From the NCBI GenBank assembly GCA_021804565.1, contig JAJZHK010000002.1, forward strand, positions 1 through 64,000: a stretch of DNA of 64,000 bases, in the 5' to 3' direction. Shown here piece after piece: positions 1-8,640 of the stretch. The position numbers and the translations under genes were made by a program. Positions within the stretch are counted from its first letter, which is position 1. The number at the start of each line of letters is the position of its first letter. Under the pieces are notes generated by a model. The model had not been told where the DNA came from. It searched no databases and was given only the letters and a program-made list of their open reading frames with translations. Origin of the DNA: Pseudomonadota bacterium (GTDB lineage Bacteria > Pseudomonadota > Gammaproteobacteria > Pseudomonadales > Moraxellaceae).

Positions 1-1
1 G

Positions 2-2434
2 GTTCATTACCGTGGACGACTACTCAAGGAGTTTGACCTCCAAAAAGCACTGGAATTTGGCGTGGCCAAGCCCGGCGCGCTGGTTCTGGTGGACGAGCTA
101 GCCCATAGTAATGCGCCTGAGTCCCTCCACCCCAAGCGTTGGCAGGATGTTGAGGAACTTCTCAACGCCGGAATTGACGTCTGGACAACCATGAACGTCC
201 AGCATCTGGAAAGCCTTAATGATATTGTGAGTGGTATTACGGGTATCCGGGTCTGGGAGACCGTGCCTGATCGAATTTTTGATAAGGCTGATGAAGTCAT
301 TGTTGTTGATCTTCCCCCGGATGAACTGATTGAGCGTTTGCACCAGGGTAAAATTTATGTGGCGCATCAGGCGGAGACAGCCACGCGAAATTTCTTTCGT
401 AAGGGCAATCTGCTGGCACTGCGCGAACTGACCCTTCGCCGCACAGCGGATCGGGTCGATGGCGAAATGCAGGCTTATCGCATGCGTTCATCTGTATCCC
501 CGGTATGGCCTAACCGGGAGTCTTTACTGGCTTGTGTGGGCCCGGGTATGCATGGCGAGAAAGTTGTGCGCACTTGCGCTCGTCTTGCTGCGCAGCTTGA
601 TGTGGCTTGGCATGCTGTGTTCGTCGATGTGGCCGGGACACATATGACCTCAGAGTATCAAAAGGATCAGATTCTGAATGTCCTAAAACTGGCCAATGAA
701 CTGGGTGGGGTTACCGCCACCGTGCCTGCTGCCAGGGTGGCAACAGCTCTTGTCTGCTATGCGCGTGAGCACAATCTATCTCGACTTGTTATTGGCCGAT
801 CTTCCCGACACTGGCCGTGGCGCAGCACATTAAGCGATGCCATTGAAGCAGAGGCTGACGATCTTGATGTGCTACATATTGCCTTGCCATTGTCGACTCC
901 GCGGCGACACAGTCGTCCGGCAAATGCGACACATTGTGCACCGGTGATCTGGTCAGACTATGCTGCCTCCACTGGAATATGTGTCTTGACGGCCATGGCG
1001 TCTACCCCGTTACTGGGAGTCATTTCACTGACCAATATTGTCATGTTGTTCCTGTTGGCAGTCGTAGGTGTGGCATTACGCTATGGTCGGGGGCCCGCTA
1101 TTCTTGCGTCCTTTGTCGGTGTTGGACTATTTGACTTCTTTTTTGTTCCGCCACGATTTTCATTCGCTGTTTCAGATGTTCAATATCTGATGACCTTCCT
1201 GGTGATGCTGGCTGTAGCTCTAGTTATCGGACAGCTGACCGCTGGTTTAAAGGCCCAGGCTGAGTCGGCCACGGAACGAGAACGCCGGGTTCGTGGTTTG
1301 TATGAAATGTCACGCGATCTCTCAGCAGCACTTATGATGGAACAGGTGGGGGAAATCGCCGACCGTTTTTTGAGAAGTGAGTTTGCTGTGGATAGTGCCC
1401 TTCTAGTGGCTGATGACAATGATCAATTACAAGTCATGCCGGGGGCTAGGGCACAGGTGGATATGGGTGTCGCACAGTGGGCATTTCAGCGTGGCGAGGC
1501 GGCAGGAAGGGGAACCGATACACTCCCTGCTAGTTCTTGTCTGGTGTTACCACTCAAGGCGACCATGCGTTTGCGGGGAGTTCTTGCCCTGGATCTATCT
1601 GCATCACTACCAATCAGTTTGGAGCGTCGCCGAATCTTGGACACCTGCGCTTCATTACTGGCGATTTCTATTGAACGAATTCATTATATCGATGTGGCAC
1701 AGAAGTCTACGGTTCAGGTCGAGTCTGAGCGACTGCGAAATTCTCTACTCTCAGCCATATCACATGATTTGCGCACGCCAATTGCGTCTGTTGTCGGTTT
1801 GGCTGAAACAATCAGAATGACGAAACCTGCACCCAGTGCGCAGCAGCAGGAGTTGCTGGACAGTATTTTTCAGGCGGCTTTACGCATGAAATCCCTGGTC
1901 AATAATCTCCTCGATATGGCCCGATTGGAATCTGGTGCCGTTCACCTGAACCGACAGTGGCAGCCTCTTGAAGAGGTCATCGGCAGTGCACTGGAGGCTT
2001 GTAGCTCCATACTAGATGAGCGTCATGTTCAAGTTCACTTGCCCGCAGATTTACCTCTTTTACACATCGATGCCGTTCTGATGGAGCGGGTTTTTGTGAA
2101 TCTTCTTGAGAATGCCTGCAAATATACGCTGCCCATGACGCCTGTTTCGATCACCGCAGAAGTTGCTGCTGACAAAGTGATCATCTGTGTTGATGACCAG
2201 GGCCCTGGCCTTCCACTTGGCCGAGAAGAAACTATTTTTGAGAAATTTGAACGGGGCAGCAAGGAAAGCGCCACAGCTGGTGTAGGGCTGGGACTCGCAA
2301 TTTGCCGAGCCATTCTGCATGCCCATCAGGGTACAATTCGCGGGCTGAGTCGTGAACAGGGGGGAGCCCGATTCATATTGATCTTGCCCGTGGGTGTTCC
2401 TCCCTCCAGTACGCCAATAGAGATGGAAGCATGA
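2..2434 (+). CDS. kdpD: Sensor histidine kinase KdpD (5' end outside window)
   Basis: Membrane sensor kinase that controls the Kdp high-affinity potassium uptake ATPase with KdpE. The reading frame is open from the first bases, so the N-terminal Walker-type part lies upstream. Visible in order: end of the KdpD N-terminal domain (LVDELAHSNAP, HPKRWQDVEELL, VWTTMNVQHLESLND), a universal-stress-like domain, four closely spaced hydrophobic segments (roughly window residues 315-400), a GAF-like region, then the kinase core with H-box AISHDLRTP (His at window residue 588), N-box NLLENACKY and G-box VGLGLAICR. All catalytic boxes are intact. The stop overlaps kdpE by 4 bp (ATGA), so the two are translationally coupled. 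Base composition is lower in GC than the rest of the window (30 of 60 at 2101-2160). kdpABC is expected upstream but is not visible. Confidence 0.97.
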   Translation, partial: VHYRGRLLKEFDLQKALEFGVAKPGALVLVDELAHSNAPESLHPKRWQDVEELLNAGIDVWTTMNVQHLESLNDIVSGITGIRVWETVPDRIFDKADEVIVVDLPPDELIERLHQGKIYVAHQAETATRNFFRKGNLLALRELTLRRTADRVDGEMQAYRMRSSVSPVWPNRESLLACVGPGMHGEKVVRTCARLAAQLDVAWHAVFVDVAGTHMTSEYQKDQILNVLKLANELGGVTATVPAARVATALVCYAREHNLSRLVIGRSSRHWPWRSTLSDAIEAEADDLDVLHIALPLSTPRRHSRPANATHCAPVIWSDYAASTGICVLTAMASTPLLGVISLTNIVMLFLLAVVGVALRYGRGPAILASFVGVGLFDFFFVPPRFSFAVSDVQYLMTFLVMLAVALVIGQLTAGLKAQAESATERERRVRGLYEMSRDLSAALMMEQVGEIADRFLRSEFAVDSALLVADDNDQLQVMPGARAQVDMGVAQWAFQRGEAAGRGTDTLPASSCLVLPLKATMRLRGVLALDLSASLPISLERRRILDTCASLLAISIERIHYIDVAQKSTVQVESERLRNSLLSAISHDLRTPIASVVGLAETIRMTKPAPSAQQQELLDSIFQAALRMKSLVNNLLDMARLESGAVHLNRQWQPLEEVIGSALEACSSILDERHVQVHLPADLPLLHIDAVLMERVFVNLLENACKYTLPMTPVSITAEVAADKVIICVDDQGPGLPLGREETIFEKFERGSKESATAGVGLGLAICRAILHAHQGTIRGLSREQGGARFILILPVGVPPSSTPIEMEA

Positions 2435-3129
2435 GCAATCCGGAAATCAAAACCAGGGTACTGATTGTCGAAGATGAGAAGGATATCCGCCGTTTTGTTC
2501 GCATGGCGCTTGAGGATGCAGGCTACGACATCATGGAGGCTGACAATGTACGAAGAGCCTTGATTGAGGCTGCATCACGTCAACCGGACTTGGTTATTCT
2601 GGACCTTGGCCTGCCAGATTCGGATGGTTTAAATTTTTTGAGAGATTTTCGAAATTGGTCCGCTGGACCTGTTGTCGTTCTTTCTGCACGCAGCATGGAA
2701 ACTGACAAGGTTGAGGCACTTGATGCTGGCGCCGATGATTATCTGGTCAAACCTTTTGGTGTCAATGAGCTTCTTGCCAGGGTACGGGCACAACTCAGAC
2801 GTGGAGTACAGCCGAGCACACTTATAGGTAATTATCTGCAGTTCGGTGAAATTACCCTGGATCTTGGACGGCGTGTGGTAGAGCGCAAGGGCGAACCCTT
2901 GCATCTGACGCCCATTGAGTACCGCATACTTGCATTTTTGGCAGCCCAGCCGGATCGGGTGATCACTTATCGGCAATTATTGAAGTGTGTATGGGGCCTG
3001 ACTCACGGTGAGGATATTCACTATGTACGGGTTCATATGGCCAATTTACGCAAGAAAATCGAGGAAAGGCCGTCACAACCTCGTCACCTTATTACTGAAA
3101 TAGGCATCGGTTATCGATTTGTTTATTGA
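2431..3129 (+). CDS. kdpE: Response regulator KdpE
   Basis: OmpR/PhoB-family response regulator, 232 aa, partner of KdpD and activator of the potassium-transport operon. The receiver domain has the acidic pair VEDE near residue 14, the phospho-acceptor Asp58 in LVILDLGLPD and Lys107 in LVKPFG. The C-terminal winged-helix domain carries the usual LTPIEYRILAFL and HYVRVHMANLRKKIE signatures. The ATG sits inside the kdpD stop overlap. The same reduced GC seen in kdpD continues through this gene. Its end faces the convergent TetR gene about 50 bp away; no clear intrinsic terminator is visible between them. Confidence 0.96.
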   Translation: MSNPEIKTRVLIVEDEKDIRRFVRMALEDAGYDIMEADNVRRALIEAASRQPDLVILDLGLPDSDGLNFLRDFRNWSAGPVVVLSARSMETDKVEALDAGADDYLVKPFGVNELLARVRAQLRRGVQPSTLIGNYLQFGEITLDLGRRVVERKGEPLHLTPIEYRILAFLAAQPDRVITYRQLLKCVWGLTHGEDIHYVRVHMANLRKKIEERPSQPRHLITEIGIGYRFVY

Positions 3130-3179
3130 TCGCTCCAGCCAACCATGTTTTGTGAAATCACTACGAGCAGGTGAGGAGC

Positions 3180-3842
3180 TCAGGACAATTCATGGTTCCT
3201 GTAAAGTTGCAGCATCGCAATGACCATGGCGCAAGTCATCTGACACTGCTGCTCAGCGGCGTCCTGGGCCACCGGATAGTCGCGTAGCAGTATGGCCCCG
3301 GCGCATTCTATCCAGCTCACCAGGGTTTCAATAGCACGTCGTGAGACACCACTCATCCCCAGACTGAGGGCCTGCTGCTCCAGAAGGCTGACGACAGCCT
3401 CTACCGTTTGCTGTCGATAGCGGTAGGGGACCGAGTCCTCATAAAATCCTTCCCGGTAGATCGCCTGCGCCACCGGTCCCATCGCGATACCCCAGTCAAA
3501 GTAAGCCTTGATGCCGGCTCTTATACGCTCTTCGGCCGTCTGGCTGCGCCCTATGGCCATGAGTATGGCCGCCATGAGCGAGGTATTGGCCTGCGAAATC
3601 AGCATGTCGAGAACCTGCCCCAGACCACCGGGAAACCAGCGGTAAAAGGTGGGTTTGGAGGTGCCTGCGGCGGCGATCAGTTGATCGATGGTGATCGCGT
3701 TGGAGCGATGGCTGGCCAGCAGACGAGCGGCCGCCGCCAGCACCGACTGTTGTCGCAGGGTCAGTGCCTCACCGGCAACACGAGGGCGTCCACGTGCTCG
3801 CGTGCTCGGCATCACACCTGGCGCAGGAACTTTTTTTTTCAC
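3180..3842 (-). CDS. TetR/AcrR family transcriptional regulator
   Basis: DNA-binding repressor of the TetR family, 220 aa from a GTG start; an internal ATG at 3812 is an alternative. The N-terminus is basic (RARGRPRV), followed by the TetR helix-turn-helix around residues 49-71 (ITIDQLIAAAGTSKPTFYRWF). The C-terminal ligand domain is helical and not recognisable as to ligand. It is transcribed away from the GMC oxidoreductase cluster at 4244-7660, the usual geometry for a local repressor, and an inverted repeat at 4029-4045 in the shared upstream region is a reasonable operator. Regulation of that cluster is inferred, not shown. Confidence 0.88.
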   Translation of the reverse strand: MKKKVPAPGVMPSTRARGRPRVAGEALTLRQQSVLAAAARLLASHRSNAITIDQLIAAAGTSKPTFYRWFPGGLGQVLDMLISQANTSLMAAILMAIGRSQTAEERIRAGIKAYFDWGIAMGPVAQAIYREGFYEDSVPYRYRQQTVEAVVSLLEQQALSLGMSGVSRRAIETLVSWIECAGAILLRDYPVAQDAAEQQCQMTCAMVIAMLQLYRNHELS

Positions 3843-4028
3843 CGTGACGTCATCCTTGGGAGGCGAACCAAGCCGGCCCCCGGCTTCTTTATTGATCTAT
3901 CATCATAGTCATGTCAAGTCTTCGCCGCCACCATATTTGCGCTTGAGCTGAGCTGCCTGCTGCGGCTCATTCCTCCACGACAGGGTCGACAAGAATGCAC
4001 TTGATTCAAGTATGATAGAAATAAAAAT

Positions 4029-4045
4029 TATGTAAACAATACATA
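4029..4045. promoter_or_regulatory. Candidate TetR-type operator in divergent intergenic region
   Basis: In the 401 bp between the TetR start and the next gene, a markedly A/T-rich patch (about 3995-4060) holds the inverted repeat TATGTAAACAATACATA (6-bp arms, 5-bp gap), followed by a third TACATA-like arm at 4050-4055. A second perfect 11-bp palindrome, CTTGATTCAAG, lies at 4000-4010 next to a TATGAT hexamer. No other gene is seen in the gap. The operator assignment rests on symmetry and position only. Confidence 0.4.
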
Positions 4046-4243
4046 TCGATACATAGGATTATTGAAGTCAAATGAGAGGTATGGGAGGCAGCGCTCAGGT
4101 ACTGCAAGGGATGGCGACATGAGCAGATCTTGAGGACGGCAGACGCCCGATCAGCTACCGTTCGTCGCCGAAAATTGATATTACATATTGGTAACGATAA
4201 TGTTGCGTACAGGCCTTCACCACCACCCTCTTGGGAGCCGGGT

Positions 4244-4705
4244 ATGCGTTTCCACCCCGATCACTTCTATCGCCCCGTCGCCGAGTTGCGCCAGCTGTTT
4301 GCCCAGCTGGCGCCTCCTGAAGACGCTCAGCTGCAGGGTTTTTTTCGCGCCCACTGGATCGGTCCCTTGTGGATGCGCCGGTCGGGCCCGGCGACACTGG
4401 CCCTGACAGGTCTGCCGGGATGGCAAGGTAAACGCTTCCTGGGCCAGGGTCAGGCCACCAATGTGCTGAAGATGCGGGGACAAGAACTTGAGGCTTTGCG
4501 CATGCAGGTGGTGCACGGCCCGTCGCAGATCGATGCCCAGCCGGCCGCCTCTCTGCTCTACGGCGACGAGGCGCCGCGGCCCTGGCGCTGGGTGCGTGAC
4601 GAACTCCGCGCCCTGGATGAGCGGATGATACTCGGCATCACGATCGTCGACCGACCCTGGCTCAGACACTTTCATTTTCCTTTTCTCCTCGAGCGTGCCT
4701 CATGA
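4244..4705 (+). CDS. GXWXG/DUF4334-like small protein
   Basis: Protein of 153 aa with no signal peptide or membrane segment. The ATG at 4244 is preferred because a GGGAG ribosome site lies 6 bp upstream and clear protein-like composition begins there, although the frame is open further up. An N-terminal half with FFRAHWIGP and GWQGKRF and a C-terminal half with LGITIVDRP and FPFLLER resemble the paired GXWXG and DUF4334 domains found in small proteins of unknown function near oxidoreductases. This similarity is from motif spacing and is moderate. Its stop overlaps the GMC oxidoreductase start by 4 bp (ATGA), so both are co-translated and probably act in one pathway. Confidence 0.6.
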   Translation: MRFHPDHFYRPVAELRQLFAQLAPPEDAQLQGFFRAHWIGPLWMRRSGPATLALTGLPGWQGKRFLGQGQATNVLKMRGQELEALRMQVVHGPSQIDAQPAASLLYGDEAPRPWRWVRDELRALDERMILGITIVDRPWLRHFHFPFLLERAS

Positions 4706-6333
4706 GCGATAGCGGCTTTGATTATGACGTGGTCGTTATCGGTTCCGGCTTTGGCGGCAGTGTCAGTGCCTTGCGTCTGGCTGAAAAATCTTGGCGGGTG
4801 GCGGTTCTGGAACAGGGCCGCCATCTGGGGGAGGCTGATTTCAAGGCGGCTGCGGAGAGTCCTTCGGCGCTGGCATGGATGCCGGCACTGGGGATGAAAG
4901 GCTTTTTTGCGCAGGAAATCTTTCAACATGTCGCCATCCTGCGCGGGATCGGCGTCGGCGGTGGCAGCCTCGTCTATGGGGCCGTCCTGCTGGAGCCCCA
5001 GGTCAGCTTCTACCGTGATCCCGCCTGGGAAGGCAGCGGCGTGGACTGGCAAGACGCGCTGGCAGCGCATTTTGCCACCGCCAAGCGCATGCTCGGCGTG
5101 ACCGACAATCCCTATCGCGGGCAGCAGGACCACTGGCTGGAGCAGACTGCCGCGCGCATGGGGGCGGCGAGCACCTTCGCGGCGACGCCTCAGGGGATAT
5201 TCTTTGGTGATCCGGAGCGTCCCGCCGTCGATCCTTATTTTGCGGGAGCCGGCCCGCAGCGCCAGGGCTGTACACGCTGTGGTCGATGCTTTTCCGGGTG
5301 CGCCTATGGTGCCAAGAACAGCCTCGACAAAAACTATCTGTTTTTTGCCGAAAAAGCTGGCGTGCAGGTGCTCACCGAACGCCAGGTGACGCATGTCGAA
5401 GCGTTGCCGCAAGGGGGGTATCGCATACACCAAAAACATCCTTGGTCGAGCCGTATCCGCTATCAGCCCTTGCGTGCCGGCAAGGTGGTGCTGGCCGCAG
5501 GCGCTTTGGGCAGCATGGAGATTTTATTGGCATCGAGAGACCGCTATCGCACCCTGCCCAGGCTATCGTCCACCCTGGGGGCCAGGGTACGCACTAACAG
5601 TGAGGCGCTGGTCGGTATCCTGGCTCAAGACCCGACGCTGGACCTCACCCAGGGCACGTCCATTTCCACACACTTCTACCCTGATGCCATCACCCACATC
5701 ACCCAGAACCGCCTGCCGCCCAGCTACCGATGGATGCGCTTTTATATGGTCCCCATGGTTGACGGCAAGCATCCTTTAGGGCGTGCCTTGCGCACCCTGG
5801 GGGCGTATCTGGCGGCACCGATTTCCGCGTTTAGAGGGTATTTCGTTCGTCATTGGCACCAGCGCACCACCTACCTCACGGTGATGCAGCATGCCGACAA
5901 TGAACTCAAATTCAGCTATGGACGAAGCTGGCGACATGGTTTTCGCCGGGGTTTGAAGTCAGAACTGGGTCAGGGCGGACGAGCACCGACATTTCTGCCC
6001 CAGGCCAATGCGGCGGCGCGTCATTTCGCCGAGCTCAGCGGCGGTATCCCGCAGAACATGGCGGTGGAGAGTATCGCCAATATGTCGGTGACCGCCCATG
6101 TGCTGGGCGGTGCGGTGATCGCCGGAGGGCCGGAGCACGGCGTCATCGATGCCCGGCATGAAGTTTATGGCTATCCTGGACTTTTTGTTGTCGATGCGAG
6201 CGCCATACCGGCCAATGTCGGCGTCAACCCCAGCCTGACCATCGCCGCTTTGGCCGAACGCTTTGGATCTTTGTTTCCCGAGCGCGACAAAGCCGGCTTA
6301 GACCCCAGCATTTCTGCCACAGTGACCGAGTAG
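4702..6333 (+). CDS. GMC family FAD-dependent oxidoreductase (cholesterol-oxidase-like)
   Basis: Flavoprotein of 543 aa of the glucose-methanol-choline family, oxidising an alcohol group of an unknown, probably hydrophobic, substrate. The N-terminal Rossmann motif VIGSGFGGS (residues 12-20) binds FAD; RGIGVGGGSLVYGA follows. Cysteines 190, 193, 196 and 200 form the CxxCxxCxxxC cluster before GAKNS, common in the cholesterol-oxidase-like branch. The C-terminus has the expected VVDASAIPANVGVNPSLTI segment with the flavin-contacting Asn-Pro. No signal peptide. It sits between the GXWXG-like gene (4-bp overlap) and a DUF2505 gene 6 bp downstream, in an operon with an SDR. Confidence 0.9.
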   Translation: MSDSGFDYDVVVIGSGFGGSVSALRLAEKSWRVAVLEQGRHLGEADFKAAAESPSALAWMPALGMKGFFAQEIFQHVAILRGIGVGGGSLVYGAVLLEPQVSFYRDPAWEGSGVDWQDALAAHFATAKRMLGVTDNPYRGQQDHWLEQTAARMGAASTFAATPQGIFFGDPERPAVDPYFAGAGPQRQGCTRCGRCFSGCAYGAKNSLDKNYLFFAEKAGVQVLTERQVTHVEALPQGGYRIHQKHPWSSRIRYQPLRAGKVVLAAGALGSMEILLASRDRYRTLPRLSSTLGARVRTNSEALVGILAQDPTLDLTQGTSISTHFYPDAITHITQNRLPPSYRWMRFYMVPMVDGKHPLGRALRTLGAYLAAPISAFRGYFVRHWHQRTTYLTVMQHADNELKFSYGRSWRHGFRRGLKSELGQGGRAPTFLPQANAAARHFAELSGGIPQNMAVESIANMSVTAHVLGGAVIAGGPEHGVIDARHEVYGYPGLFVVDASAIPANVGVNPSLTIAALAERFGSLFPERDKAGLDPSISATVTE

Positions 6334-6339
6334 CTTGCC

Positions 6340-6843
6340 ATGAAGTTTAGTGCAATCAATACCTACCCCTTTGCCGCAGCAACGGTACTGCAGGTTTTTG
6401 CCGATCAGGACTACTTCCTGAACAAGTACCGGCAGGCCGGTGCCCGCAATATTCAGTTGTTGGAGCATCGGCAGATCGATGGCAAATCGACGATCACAAT
6501 CAGCCGGGATGTCCCTGTCGATGTCAATATACCCGCTTTTGCTCGACGCTTTGTGCCGCCGCAGATCACGATTATTCAATCCGATCACTGGGATCATGCC
6601 ACCCGCACCGGTCGTATCGATATCCAGTTCAAGGGCATGCCGGCCGAGGTCTGCTGTGCGATGAATCTGCAGGAGGAGGACGGACAAACCCGCCTGCTGC
6701 TTGACTTTGAAGTCAAGATTCATGTGCCCCTGGTCGGCGACAAGCTGGCGCTGGTGCTGGCTGAGGACCTAAAAAAGAAATTCCAGGCCGACTCAGCGCA
6801 GGCACAAAAAGTCATGGCGGATATTGCTGCCCGATACTGCTGA
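6340..6843 (+). CDS. DUF2505 family protein (START/SRPBCC-like fold)
   Basis: Protein of 167 aa matching the DUF2505 pattern: an N-terminal MKFSAINTYPFAAATVLQVFADQDYF-type opening seen at residues 1-26, central DVPVDVNIPAFARRFV and a C-terminal amphipathic helix DLKKKFQADSAQAQKVM. Families with this architecture adopt a helix-grip fold with a hydrophobic cavity, so binding of a lipid-like ligand is plausible. It lies 6 bp after the GMC oxidoreductase and 7 bp before the SDR, consistent with a substrate-handling role in the same pathway; this role is inferred. Confidence 0.82.
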   Translation: MKFSAINTYPFAAATVLQVFADQDYFLNKYRQAGARNIQLLEHRQIDGKSTITISRDVPVDVNIPAFARRFVPPQITIIQSDHWDHATRTGRIDIQFKGMPAEVCCAMNLQEEDGQTRLLLDFEVKIHVPLVGDKLALVLAEDLKKKFQADSAQAQKVMADIAARYC

Positions 6844-6850
6844 GGAAAGT

Positions 6851-7660
6851 ATGAATCGTTCACGCAAAGTCATCATTACTGGCGCTTCATCCGGCCTCGG
6901 CCTGGCCTTGGCAGAAGCCCTGTTGCGGCGCGGCGACCACGTCACCCTGGTGGCTCGGGACCGTGACAAGCTTGCGGCGGTCTGCGTTCGATTAAGGCAG
7001 CAGCTGGCAGGTGCCCGGCTCGAGCAGCTGCCCCTGGACGTCAGCGCAGCGGAGCTTGAAAAGACCGTCGCCAGCGCTGTCGCCGCCATGGCAGGCATCG
7101 ATCTACTGATCAATTGCGCCGGCATTTTGCGTGAAGGGTATGTGGAGCAGTTGTCGGAGCAGGACTATCGGCAGACCTTCGACATCAATTACTTCGGGGC
7201 GCTGCGCATGATACGCGCCACTCTGCCTGATCTGAAAGCCTCACGCCAAGGGCAGATCGTCAATATCGCTTCGGTAGCTGCTCTCACCGGGGTTTTTGGC
7301 TACAGCGCCTATTGCAGTTCCAAGTACGCTCTGCTCGGACTGTCCGAGGCGCTCAGAGCGGAACTGAAACCACAAGGCGTCAAAGTCCAGATCGTTTGCC
7401 CACCTGAGTTTGACTCCCCCATGGTGGATGCTCTGGATCAGACACGTACACCTGAAAATAAAGCGCATACTCTCAGCATCCCGAAGCTGACGCTCGCTGC
7501 TGTTGTCGAGGACGTCGTCGCCGGCATGGAGCAAAACCACTTCATGATCATTCCCGGCCGCAAGACCCGCCTGATGGTGCTCGGTATCCGCCATTTTCCG
7601 GCCCTCAGCCGTTGGCTGGCCGATCACCGCATCCACGAGGTCTACCAAGGTCCTCCTTGA
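6851..7660 (+). CDS. Short-chain dehydrogenase/reductase
   Basis: Classical SDR of 269 aa. The NAD(P) motif TGASSGLG is at residues 10-17, NCAG at 88-91, and the catalytic Ser141, Tyr154 and Lys158 are all present (YCSSK). An acidic-free loop after the first beta strand with VARDRDK suggests NADP(H). The C-terminal half (PPEFDSPMVD, PENKAH) resembles 3-ketodihydrosphingosine-reductase-like SDRs, which would fit a long-chain lipid substrate. ATG 6851 is chosen for the GAGGAAAG ribosome site just upstream; an in-frame TTG at 6824 overlaps the previous gene. Last gene of the TetR-associated operon. Confidence 0.88.
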   Translation: MNRSRKVIITGASSGLGLALAEALLRRGDHVTLVARDRDKLAAVCVRLRQQLAGARLEQLPLDVSAAELEKTVASAVAAMAGIDLLINCAGILREGYVEQLSEQDYRQTFDINYFGALRMIRATLPDLKASRQGQIVNIASVAALTGVFGYSAYCSSKYALLGLSEALRAELKPQGVKVQIVCPPEFDSPMVDALDQTRTPENKAHTLSIPKLTLAAVVEDVVAGMEQNHFMIIPGRKTRLMVLGIRHFPALSRWLADHRIHEVYQGPP

Positions 7661-7713
7661 TGCGTGCAAAGGCGTCCCGCTGGGGGGGCGGTGGCAAACG
7701 CAAGCCTCGACAC

Positions 7714-8613
7714 CTAAGGAACGGGTCGAGCCATCGCCCCGATGAATGCGCCCAAAAACGTGATGCCGACCCCCACTGCGGTGCCACCGCTCAGCTGCTC
7801 GCCCAGCAAGGGGACCGCCAGCAGTGCGCCGACCACCGGAACCGCTGACATCATGATCACCACTTTCACGGTGCCCAGCAGTTCAGCGGCGCGGGCATAG
7901 GTCCACATGGCGATGCAGACCACGACCAGGCCCTGAAAAACAGCTTGGAGCGCGATGTCGTGCAAGGGCGCCCTGCTCAGGTGTTGGGGCAGAAAAAGCA
8001 GGTAGACGGGCAGATAGAGGATGGCCGATACCGCCACAACACCGAGGGTGACGTCGAAGGCTCGCACTTTCCAGTGCTTCAGCAGTACCGTGAACAGCGA
8101 CCACAGCATGCTGGCGAGCAGCAAAAGAGCGTCACCGAGAAGAACGTTCCGACCTGAGCCCGCAAGTGCCATGCTGTGGGCCAGCAAAGTCGCCACCCCC
8201 ACCATGATCAGCGCCAATCCGGCAAGGCGCACATGGCTGGGGCGCTCGCGCAGCATGAAGATGGCCAGCACCGAGGTAAAAAAGGGCAACATGCCGGATA
8301 TCAGGACCGCGCCATGACTGGCAGGCGCAAAGACAAAGCCGGTGTAGGCCACCAGGGGGTAAGCGATTCCTGCGAGCAGGGCCAAGGTCACCGACTGCAC
8401 GATGCTCAGCCGGCGCTGCTCGGGCCGGAACAGGCGTGGTAACCACCAGGGGGAGAGTGCCAGCGCTGCGCTACCTATACGCAGTGCAGCGATGTCAAAA
8501 GGGGTCAGAATGCCCTTGCTGCCATAGCGTGACACCACCACGAAACTGGACCAGATCAGCAAGGTGATGACGGCATAAAAATAGCCAGCATCGATGCTCT
8601 TTTGTTCCTGCAT
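7714..8613 (-). CDS. EamA/DMT family inner-membrane transporter
   Basis: Drug/metabolite transporter of 299 aa with about ten hydrophobic segments arranged as two EamA repeats (first repeat LLIWSSFVVVSRYGS, second repeat LLASMLWSLFTVLLK). Substrate cannot be predicted; family members export amino acids, metabolites or drugs. A GGAG site lies about 8 bp before the ATG. It follows the acyltransferase gene by about 30 bp on the same strand and probably shares its transcript. Its 3' end faces the SDR gene across about 50 bp. Confidence 0.88.
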   Translation of the reverse strand: MQEQKSIDAGYFYAVITLLIWSSFVVVSRYGSKGILTPFDIAALRIGSAALALSPWWLPRLFRPEQRRLSIVQSVTLALLAGIAYPLVAYTGFVFAPASHGAVLISGMLPFFTSVLAIFMLRERPSHVRLAGLALIMVGVATLLAHSMALAGSGRNVLLGDALLLLASMLWSLFTVLLKHWKVRAFDVTLGVVAVSAILYLPVYLLFLPQHLSRAPLHDIALQAVFQGLVVVCIAMWTYARAAELLGTVKVVIMMSAVPVVGALLAVPLLGEQLSGGTAVGVGITFLGAFIGAMARPVP

Positions 8614-8640
8614 ATCAAGTCTCCGGGGCAGGGTCGCTGC

